Part shown: in pieces, positions 1 to 5,778 of the stretch
Position numbering within the stretch: the stretch's first letter is position 1
How the letters are laid out: every line of letters begins with the position of its first letter
Source of the DNA: Deltaproteobacteria bacterium
GTDB taxonomy: Bacteria; Desulfobacterota; DSM-4660; Desulfatiglandales; HGW-15
Direction: 5' to 3'
NCBI GenBank assembly: GCA_020060215.1
Contig: JAGVAP010000081.1
Coordinates: 1-27,172, forward strand
DNA: 27,172 nt
Notes under the pieces: model-generated
What the model was told of the DNA's origin: nothing
What the model saw: only the letters and a program-made list of their open reading frames with translations
Databases searched by the model: none
Program-made: the position numbers and the translations under genes

Positions 1-1
1 A

Positions 2-298
2 CTCATGCTTCTCGACGAACCCACGTCCTTCCTGGACCTCAAGCACAAGCGGGACATCTTCCGGCTGGTATCCGACCTCAGCCGCGAGAGGGGACTCAGC
101 GTGGTGCTGGTCTCTCATGAGATGGACCTCGCATCCCAACATTGCCGGCGACTCGTCCTCCTGAAGGACGGGGGTATCTCCAGGGCCGGAACACCGGACG
201 AAGTGCTGACTGCATCGAACCTGGAGAGCGTCTTCGGGTGCCCGGTGCTGGTGGATAGGAATCCCCTGACCGGTGCTCCCAGGGTGAGCCTAGCATGA
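2..298 (+). CDS. ABC transporter ATP-binding protein, 3' part only
   Basis: This is the C-terminal end of an ABC ATPase whose start lies before the window; the frame is open to the left edge. The fragment begins at the Walker B segment (LMLLDEPTS), followed by a D-loop (SFLDLKH) and the H-loop histidine in LVSHEMDLA. The order and the short tail (TPDEVLTASNLESVFG) match the FecE/BtuD/FhuC group that powers import of ferric siderophores, haem or cobalamin. That specific assignment is by family resemblance and by the exbB-exbD-tonB genes starting 13 bases after its stop, which supply energy to the matching outer-membrane receptor. The substrate cannot be told from this part. The Walker A and signature motifs are not in the window. 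Confidence 0.9.
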   Translation, partial: LMLLDEPTSFLDLKHKRDIFRLVSDLSRERGLSVVLVSHEMDLASQHCRRLVLLKDGGISRAGTPDEVLTASNLESVFGCPVLVDRNPLTGAPRVSLA

Positions 299-311
299 GA
301 AGGGAGGCGAT

Positions 312-950
312 ATGATCGACTATTTCGTAAGAGGCGGGCCGGTCATGTACCCGCTATTGTTCTGTTCGATTATTGCTCTGACCGTGATTATCGAGAGATC
401 CCTCTTCTGGATTTTGGAGGACATGCACAGGAACCAACCCCTGGTGGAGCGAGTCATGGACCTTTGCCGGGTGGGAGACTGGAATGAGGTAAGGGAAAGG
501 GTGAAAGGGTCCGGGGATTACGTAATCCGCATCCTGGTGAGCGGCATCCTCCACAGGGAGTTCTCCATGGTCAAGGCCATGGAGGCTGCTGCTGCGGTTG
601 AAATGCAGCGGATGCGGCGCCGTCTGGCGGCGCTCGACACCATGATCACCGTGGCCCCCCTCCTGGGGATCTTCGGGACGGTGACCGGCATTGTGCACGC
701 CTTTGAGGCACTCGGGGATGCCACGATCGCCATTCATCATCCCGAGGCGGTCACGGCCGGGCTTGCGGAGGCCCTGATCACCACCGTGGCAGGGCTCGCC
801 ATTGCCATCCCATCGGTATGCTTTTTCAACTACTTCAGCTCCAGGGTGGAGAAGGCGGCAACGACCATAGAAAAGTATGCCACGAGTCTCGAGATCCTCT
901 ATGAGAAGCTCTGCCGGGGGACCGCACCCGGGGAGGGAGGGGGCTTATGA
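312..950 (+). CDS. exbB: ExbB/TolQ/MotA-family proton channel protein
   Basis: This inner-membrane subunit of the Ton motor uses the proton gradient to drive TonB. The 212-residue product has the three expected membrane segments: about residues 9-30 (after MIDYFVRGGPVMYPLLF), about 112-133 (VAPLLGIFGTVTGIVHAF) and about 148-172 (ALITTVAGLAIAIPSVCFF). A long cytoplasmic region lies between the first and second. The conserved PLLGIFGTVTG signature of the MotA/TolQ/ExbB family is intact. The start ATG at 312 has a GGGAGG ribosome site at 302-307. The stop overlaps the start of exbD (ATGA at 947-950), so the two subunits are probably translated together. TolQ is the main alternative, but the TonB-like gene two positions downstream and the ABC ATPase upstream favour ExbB. 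Confidence 0.9.
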   Translation: MIDYFVRGGPVMYPLLFCSIIALTVIIERSLFWILEDMHRNQPLVERVMDLCRVGDWNEVRERVKGSGDYVIRILVSGILHREFSMVKAMEAAAAVEMQRMRRRLAALDTMITVAPLLGIFGTVTGIVHAFEALGDATIAIHHPEAVTAGLAEALITTVAGLAIAIPSVCFFNYFSSRVEKAATTIEKYATSLEILYEKLCRGTAPGEGGGL

Positions 951-1357
951 AGGTCAAGATCCCACCGCCGGGGAGATCACGGGTGGAGATGATCCCTTTG
1001 ATCGACATGATGTTCCTGGTGCTGGCGTCCTTCACCTATGGCATGCTCACCATGGCCGTCCACAAGAGCCTGCCCGTTCAACTTCCCTCCTCGTCCACGG
1101 CGCACCCGGACAAGAGTGTGTTGCTTTCCATCACGGTCCGGGCGGACAGGACGATCTGGGTGGACAAGGAGGCAACCACCCTTGAACAGCTCCCTGCGCT
1201 CCTTCGGCAGAGGGCCAAAGGGCGGACGGAACCCGGCGTGCTTCTCTTTGCGGACCGCGCCATTTCCTACCAGACCCTTTTCAAGGTCCTGGATGCCGTG
1301 CGCTCCGCGGGTTTGAGCAGGGTCTCCCTTCAGGCGGAATCGGAGAGAGGACCTTGA
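947..1357 (+). CDS. exbD: ExbD/TolR-family biopolymer transport protein
   Basis: This is the partner of ExbB in the Ton energising complex: one N-terminal membrane helix and a periplasmic domain. In the 136-residue product the helix is at about residues 18-38 and carries the expected membrane aspartate in PLIDMMFLVLASF, the proton-translocating residue of this family. The periplasmic part ends with the usual ExbD fold segment (LLFADRAISYQTLFKVLDAV). It starts in an ATGA overlap with exbB and ends in a TTGA overlap with the next gene, so exbB, exbD and the TonB gene are translationally linked. TolR is the only reasonable alternative. Nothing essential appears to be missing. Confidence 0.88.
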   Translation: MKVKIPPPGRSRVEMIPLIDMMFLVLASFTYGMLTMAVHKSLPVQLPSSSTAHPDKSVLLSITVRADRTIWVDKEATTLEQLPALLRQRAKGRTEPGVLLFADRAISYQTLFKVLDAVRSAGLSRVSLQAESERGP

Positions 1358-2097
1358 GCCGGCTCCTTCTCGCGGCGCTGACAGCACTGGTATTTCATGC
1401 CGTGGTGCTCGCCTGGTACCCCAAGGGATTCCGGAGTCCATCCGTCCCCCCCATGAGGCAGGAACCCCTATCCCTGTCCCTTACAAGCCTTGTCCCTCAA
1501 GGCGGGCCTGCCGAAAAGCCCATGGTTCGCCGTGAAGATCCCACCCCCCTCTCGACCGAGTCAAAGAGGCCGGCTCCCGGGAAACCGGAATCCAGGATCC
1601 CGAGCAGATATGGGAAGGATTCCGCCAAACCTCCTGAAGAGGCTTCCGAGCCGATCCAACCCAGAGTTTCCACTTCCCAACACACGGAGACAAGTGCCCT
1701 GGCGGAAACGACATGGATCGCCAAGTCCCCTGAATCCTCATCCACCCCTTCAACCAGGGAAGCCCGGTTTCTCAGTCCTTCCGGCGCTGCCGACATCTCG
1801 CCTTCTTCGTTGCCCTTAAAGGAAGCCATGCCTATTTACAAGAGCAATCCTGCGCCGGATTATCCTGCCGTTGCAAGACGCAGAGGATTTGAGGGGACCG
1901 TGATCCTGGAGGCGCTCGTGAACCGGGACGGCAGAGTGACGGATCTCCGTTTGCTCCAATCGAGCGGCCATGCTGTGTTGGATCAGGCGGCACTGTCCTC
2001 GGTGAAAGGATGGGTCTTTGACCCGGCCAGAAGGGGAGAGGAGGCTGTGGAGATGTGGGTCAGGATCCCTATCCGTTTCCGGTTGAGGGACGGCTGA
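1354..2097 (+). CDS. tonB: TonB-family energy transducer
   Basis: This periplasm-spanning protein transmits Ton motor energy to outer-membrane receptors. The 247-residue product starts at TTG (1354) inside the exbD stop. It has an N-terminal membrane anchor (LLLAALTALVFHAVVLAWY), a long proline/serine-rich and charged linker (about residues 30-150) and a C-terminal TonB domain from about residue 165. Typical TonB C-terminal features are NPAPDYPAVARRRGFEGTV, VNRDGRVTDLRLLQSSGHAV and a final WVRIPIRFRL strand. An anchor histidine is present in LVFHAVVLAW, as expected of TonB proteins that couple to ExbBD. No outer-membrane receptor lies in the window; it may precede the ABC genes. The only oddity is the TTG start. 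Confidence 0.88.
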   Translation: MSRLLLAALTALVFHAVVLAWYPKGFRSPSVPPMRQEPLSLSLTSLVPQGGPAEKPMVRREDPTPLSTESKRPAPGKPESRIPSRYGKDSAKPPEEASEPIQPRVSTSQHTETSALAETTWIAKSPESSSTPSTREARFLSPSGAADISPSSLPLKEAMPIYKSNPAPDYPAVARRRGFEGTVILEALVNRDGRVTDLRLLQSSGHAVLDQAALSSVKGWVFDPARRGEEAVEMWVRIPIRFRLRDG

Positions 2098-2230
2098 AAT
2101 CTTCGATCGGACAAAGCGCCCTGTCTGTGATGACGATACATGGCCAAAACTTGTACCGTCTTTGAAGCCGAATAATTTGGGGAAATCGAAAATAGGTTTC
2201 TCTTGATCTAGTGCAATCATTGCGCTATGA

Positions 2231-2725
2231 GTGAAACCCATGAAAGCCGAATTCCCTCGTGCCTTGAAGGTCACGGCGCTGGCGCCATATCGTTTACGCA
2301 TTCGCTGGAGTACCGGGGAAGTCCTCGATGTAGATGTTGAAGGCAGGATCAAGGGTATCAAAGCGCTCCGACATATCCTGGCGCCGGAGGTATTTTCCCG
2401 CGTTCGATCGGGCGCGCACGGCGCAAGTGTGGAGTGGGAAGATTCCGAATTCGGAGCGGATAATGTCTATGCCTGGACACGGGAACAAATGGGCCAGGCG
2501 TCCCACGAGATGTTCTTCGATTGGATGCGTCGCAACGACCTGTCCTTAAGCGCAGCGGCCGAGGCCCTGGGCATGTCAAGACGCATGGTGACCTATTATC
2601 GCACCGGGATTAAGCCGATCCCCAAGCACGTGTGGCTTGCGTGTCTGGGCTGGGAGCTTACCCAGGGGGGGATCCCGGCCCGAAATGCGTCTCATAAACG
2701 ACCGGGAATCGAAGTGCCTCGCTAG
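2231..2725 (+). CDS. DUF2442 domain protein with C-terminal helix-turn-helix
   Basis: The 164-residue product has two parts. Residues about 8-85 resemble DUF2442 (LAPYRLRIRWSTGEVLDVDVEG, then a segment ending in VEWEDSEFGADNVYAWT). Residues about 100-145 look like a Cro/XRE-type helix-turn-helix (LSLSAAAEALGMSRRMVTYY). DUF2442 proteins are small, often sit beside DUF4160 genes and are suspected toxin-antitoxin or regulatory proteins; no DUF4160 gene is visible in the 133 bases upstream. The reading frame can begin at GTG 2231 or ATG 2240; neither has a strong ribosome site. It has no clear link to the TonB genes before it or the regulator after it. The function is unknown; DNA binding is inferred from the HTH. 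Confidence 0.75.
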   Translation: MKPMKAEFPRALKVTALAPYRLRIRWSTGEVLDVDVEGRIKGIKALRHILAPEVFSRVRSGAHGASVEWEDSEFGADNVYAWTREQMGQASHEMFFDWMRRNDLSLSAAAEALGMSRRMVTYYRTGIKPIPKHVWLACLGWELTQGGIPARNASHKRPGIEVPR

Positions 2726-2973
2726 GCTGAGGCGAGCGATCCGCCCAGCCGGAACTTCAGGATTACCTCGCCGGTTTCACGGTCGATGCGGATCATGGAC
2801 TTTTCGTCTGCAGCGTTTTCCAACTTCCCCTGACCCTCGCTTAGGCTGGCAAATCTCATCAAAGTCCGTATATTAGATTCTGTTGAACTGCCGGGGGCCC
2901 CGAACTCTATTCTCTGCCGTTCCTCATCCCGCCGTTGTCGCCTCGTGGGAACTAGGGAATGGATTAGAGGCAT
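2722..2973 (-). CDS. doubtful small ORF in the gap before the regulator
   Basis: The stretch 2726-3065 has no convincing gene. It holds this minus-strand ORF of 83 residues, which ends with a coding-looking segment (MIRIDRETGEVILKFRLGG). That segment faintly recalls FlaG-type tails, but I cannot place it in a family. It overlaps the end of the DUF2442 gene by four bases. An imperfect 13/14-base direct repeat (CCTCGCT-T-AGGCTG) lies at 2717-2729 and 2835-2848, inside the ORF's span. No ribosome site was recognised. It may be a remnant or chance. Confidence 0.2.
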   Translation of the reverse strand: MPLIHSLVPTRRQRRDEERQRIEFGAPGSSTESNIRTLMRFASLSEGQGKLENAADEKSMIRIDRETGEVILKFRLGGSLASA

Positions 2974-3065
2974 TTCAGATCAGCTCGCCGCCTGCCGATG
3001 ACAATGAGGGGGTCTCCCCAATAGCCGGACTGCTGCCGGGCGAGTCGAAAGGGAGGTTCAAGGGG

Positions 3066-4778
3066 ATGGAAAGAGTCCTGGTGATAGACGACAGTGAAAG
3101 GGCGAAACTCAGGCTCCTTCCCATCTTGTCGAGAGAAGGATTCGATGTCCTGATTGCAGCGGACCGCTCCGGGGCTTTGAGAATGCTTGGGGATGTGGAT
3201 CTCATCTTCGCAAGCTTCCCGCTGACAACCCGGTTGTGGCCGGAACTGCTGGAGGAGATAAGGGCGAGGGGTCCGACCACGCCCGTCATTATGATCCTGG
3301 AGAAAAAGGATCGTGAAAGGGAAAACCGGGCATTGATCCTCGGGGCCTTCGACTGCCTTGTCGAGCCGCTGAGGAAAGGGGAGCTGCTGAGGGCCGCGCG
3401 GACCGCCCTTTCTCAAAAGCGGCTCCTCGACGAAAAGCTGAAAGCGGAAAGAGACAGGGAGATTTGCCGGACCAACCTGACCTCCCTCTTAGGCAGCCTT
3501 TCCGACGCGGTCATTGCAGTGGATGACAACATGTATATCACCGATGTGAACCGCGCCGTCGAGCAAATCTGCGGCATGAACCCCGGGGAGATTGTCGGGA
3601 AACATTTTGATACGATCCGCAATGATTGCCTTTTCAACTGTCGAAACGCCCTGAGAGAGTCCATGGCAAAAAACAGGGACATCAGAGATTTCAAGATCAG
3701 GTGCGGCCACGTGAACCGTCCCGGCCAAACGGTCCTGGTCAGGAGCTCGGCGACAATGCTTGGCGATGAACATCAACACTCCGGGGGATTTCTGGTGCTC
3801 AAGGATGTAAGCCGGCTCAATGAGCTCGAAGAGCAACTTCAGGAACGCCACAGATACCACAACATCGTCTGCAAGAGCAAGGCAATGCAGCGGGTCTCGA
3901 GGCAAATGGAGGACCTTGCGGATACGGACACCACCGTTCTGATCACGGGCGAAGGGGGGACAGGGAAAAGACTCCTGGGACAGACTCTTCATTACCTGGG
4001 TTCGCGCGCCTTCAAACCGCTGATCGTCGTTGACTGCTCGGCCTACCCTGAAACCATGCTGGAGAGCGAGTTGTTCGGGTGTGTGAAGGGGGCATTCCAG
4101 GGGTCGATAAGGGATAAGAGGGGGAGGCTCAAAATCGCAGAGGGCGGCACGGTTATTCTCGACGCCATCGGCGCGGCATCCCCCATGATCCAGGTCAGGC
4201 TCGCAAGGCTCCTTCGGGACAAGGAATATGAGCGCGCAGGGGAATCCGTCACGCAGAAGGCGGATGTGAGGGTGATCGCCACCTCCGAGGATCTGGAGCG
4301 AAAGTGCGCCGTCGGGGATTTCAGGGGGGAGCTTTATTCGCTGCTGAGCGCCGCTCGCATCAGCCTTCCGCCTCTTCGGGAAAGGATCGACGACATTCCT
4401 TCCCTCATCGAATACTTCCGTAACCGCTTCAACACCCGGTTCGAAAAACATATAGGGAGCGTGAGCCGGGAAGTTCTCGATGCCTTCCTGCGATACCCGT
4501 GGCCGGGGAACGTCCGGGAACTCGAGGACGCTGTCGAGCATGCATTTCTTCTTTGCCGGAACGACAGGGTAGAGCTTCAGCACCTCCCCGGCGGATTTCT
4601 GATGGCGGCTCATGACGACCTTGTTCCCTTTAAAAAGAGGATGGAGGCTTCCCGGGAGGCGGTGATCGATGCACTGGAAAAGACCGGCTGGAGACGGGGA
4701 AAGGCCGCTCAGCTCCTGGGCATGAGCCGACAGAACCTCCACCGATTGATGACGAAGCACCAATTGCGGCGAAAATGA
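3066..4778 (+). CDS. degenerate sigma-54 activator: pseudo-receiver, PAS, AAA+, Fis HTH
   Basis: The architecture is that of an NtrC-type enhancer-binding protein (570 residues): receiver-like 1-120, PAS about 140-265, AAA+ about 275-500, Fis-type HTH about 525-568 (KAAQLLGMSRQNLHRLM). The start ATG 3066 has GGGAGG at 3051-3056. Many key residues are altered. The receiver keeps its acidic pair (VIDDSE), but the phospho-acceptor position reads ASFP and the conserved lysine is Glu (VEP). Walker A is GEGGTGKR (295-302). The GAFTGA loop is GAFQGS (342-347). Walker B is ILDAIGA with Ala at 367 instead of Glu. The arginine-finger segment is FRGELYSLL, with Leu 426 replacing the second Arg. The PAS carries two close cysteines (DCLFNC). 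DNA binding probably remains; ATP-driven sigma-54 activation is doubtful. It sits directly upstream of the che operon and its likely control region. Confidence 0.88.
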   Translation: MERVLVIDDSERAKLRLLPILSREGFDVLIAADRSGALRMLGDVDLIFASFPLTTRLWPELLEEIRARGPTTPVIMILEKKDRERENRALILGAFDCLVEPLRKGELLRAARTALSQKRLLDEKLKAERDREICRTNLTSLLGSLSDAVIAVDDNMYITDVNRAVEQICGMNPGEIVGKHFDTIRNDCLFNCRNALRESMAKNRDIRDFKIRCGHVNRPGQTVLVRSSATMLGDEHQHSGGFLVLKDVSRLNELEEQLQERHRYHNIVCKSKAMQRVSRQMEDLADTDTTVLITGEGGTGKRLLGQTLHYLGSRAFKPLIVVDCSAYPETMLESELFGCVKGAFQGSIRDKRGRLKIAEGGTVILDAIGAASPMIQVRLARLLRDKEYERAGESVTQKADVRVIATSEDLERKCAVGDFRGELYSLLSAARISLPPLRERIDDIPSLIEYFRNRFNTRFEKHIGSVSREVLDAFLRYPWPGNVRELEDAVEHAFLLCRNDRVELQHLPGGFLMAAHDDLVPFKKRMEASREAVIDALEKTGWRRGKAAQLLGMSRQNLHRLMTKHQLRRK

Positions 4779-4781
4779 AGT

Positions 4782-4843
4782 ATGTCAAGAATTAGACATC
4801 TTTTATGTCAAATCATGTCGCTGTGTAAATCGCTTTACATGTC
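4782..4843 (+). promoter_or_regulatory. cluster of ATGTC boxes, likely upstream activator sites
   Basis: ATGTC occurs on the plus strand at 4782-4786, 4805-4809, 4815-4819 and 4839-4843, and inverted (GACAT) at 4795-4799. The first and the inverted copy form ATGTC-N8-GACAT. The steps between plus-strand copies are 23, 10 and 24 bases, roughly whole helical turns. The cluster begins just after the stop of the Fis-HTH regulator and lies about 70-130 bases upstream of the -24/-12 element, where enhancer sites for sigma-54 activators usually sit. Binding by the neighbouring regulator is inferred. Confidence 0.55.
4824..4839. promoter_or_regulatory. palindrome TGTAAA-N4-TTTACA
   Basis: A perfect six-base inverted repeat with a four-base centre (TCGC) lies inside the ATGTC cluster. 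Its right edge overlaps the last ATGTC box through ACATGT. It is suited to a dimeric DNA-binding protein. No run of T follows, so it is unlikely to be a terminator of the upstream gene. Confidence 0.45.
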
Positions 4844-4909
4844 TCATCATCGCTGCGCCATCCCATCAACAATCTATTATTTCTAATATAATATCCCATC
4901 GGTATCCCT

Positions 4910-4925
4910 TGGCACACTCTGTGCA
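4910..4925 (+). promoter_or_regulatory. putative sigma-54 (-24/-12) promoter of the chemosensory operon
   Basis: The sequence TGGCAC-ACTCT-GTGCA matches the sigma-54 consensus TGGCAC-N5-TTGCA at 10 of 11 fixed positions. The essential GG (4911-4912) and GC (4923-4924) have the required spacing. Transcription would start near 4936, about 50 bases before the ATG at 4989. The core is also a small palindrome (GCACA-CTC-TGTGC), so an operator is possible. A perfect TATAAT is present at 4887-4892 but has no good -35 partner at normal spacing. Confidence 0.6.
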
Positions 4926-4988
4926 TTTCCTCACGCCATAATCAATTTCTCGCCCTGTTTGCAACGAAGTCAATTCCAGGATTGTAAC

Positions 4989-5777
4989 ATGTTGTCTCAG
5001 AATTCGTCGCTTGTGCCCTTGTGCTCCCTCGGCTCCTGTGAAGCGCATTCATCATTGCCTCTTCTGGCAGCATGTCTCGGCTGGGACAGGAATTGTCAGG
5101 GGGTATTCCAGGTCCTCGAAGCGGTCGCCCGCGAAATGGAGGGAAGGCTTCGGATCGGGATCGTCCAACATGGCTTTGTGACGGAGTTCATGGAATGTTA
5201 CGGCGTCGAGGGGACTCCCACATTTGTCCTCTTTTACCGAGACAGAGAAATCGACCGGATCAGGGGCGTGTTCTCCGAACGGGAAATCCTCGAATTTGTA
5301 AATCGCAACCTCGGGGAGGAAGGGAACAGACAGATGGTCTCCAAACAACGAGTCATCGCTTATCTTGGCAGAAGCTCTCCCGAGACGCGCCGCCTCTGCG
5401 AAACCATCCGAGAAGCGGCCGGGTCCGCAAAGGTAGTTCTCTGCAAAAGGGTGAAGACCCTGGATGATGCGCTTCGGCTTTGTTCACCCCTCGACACCGT
5501 CGTAGTCCTGCTCGCCAGGGGCGGGAGATCTCTATTGAAATTGTTCGCCCTCAGGGAGCGGCTCGACCGGCTTCCGCTCATCGTGATCCTTGGCCATGCC
5601 GGGCGGAAGACAGTCTCGATCGCCCACCTGCTCCATCCTCGCTACCTGACCCTGATCAGCCAGGGTTTTGAGGACGTGGGGATGGTGCTCGGCAGGATCC
5701 TCGATCGCAGCGAAAAGCTCGCTCGCACGATCACCCATGGCCTTGAGGACGAACCGCAAAAACGAGTGGAGATGTAG
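4989..5777 (+). CDS. thioredoxin-fold protein without CxxC, fused to a pseudo-receiver
   Basis: This is the first gene of the chemosensory operon, 262 residues from ATG 4989 (AGGA at 4978-4981); a TTG at 4959 could add ten residues. Residues about 20-108 follow the thioredoxin fold, including the cis-proline segment (YGVEGTPTFVLF, Pro 77) and the C-terminal helix. The WCGPC active site reads WDRNC: the first Cys is Asp 33 and only the second (Cys 36) remains, so classical disulfide exchange is not expected. Other cysteines are at 12, 17 and 29. Residues about 118-245 resemble a response-regulator receiver by alternating hydrophobic strands (TVVVLLARGG, LPLIVILGHAG), but no phospho-acceptor Asp is apparent. 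I infer a scaffold or sensor role. The next gene starts one base after its stop. Confidence 0.75.
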   Translation: MLSQNSSLVPLCSLGSCEAHSSLPLLAACLGWDRNCQGVFQVLEAVAREMEGRLRIGIVQHGFVTEFMECYGVEGTPTFVLFYRDREIDRIRGVFSEREILEFVNRNLGEEGNRQMVSKQRVIAYLGRSSPETRRLCETIREAAGSAKVVLCKRVKTLDDALRLCSPLDTVVVLLARGGRSLLKLFALRERLDRLPLIVILGHAGRKTVSIAHLLHPRYLTLISQGFEDVGMVLGRILDRSEKLARTITHGLEDEPQKRVEM

Positions 5778-5778
5778 C

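Noticed and set aside
877..1185. 102-residue frame across the exbB/exbD junction
   Set aside because: It overlaps both genes out of frame and has no recognisable features.
2883..3065. Upstream extension of the sigma-54-activator reading frame
   Set aside because: The added 61 residues are without domain character, and ATG 3066 starts right at the receiver (MERVLVIDD) with a good ribosome site.
3489..4763. 424-residue open frame on the minus strand opposite the activator gene
   Set aside because: It is antisense to clear PAS, AAA+ and Fis domains and shows no family motifs; long shadow frames are common in GC-rich DNA.
4824..4839. TGTAAA/TTTACA palindrome as a terminator of the activator gene
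   Set aside because: The stem is AT-rich, only six pairs long and not followed by T residues; an operator is more likely.
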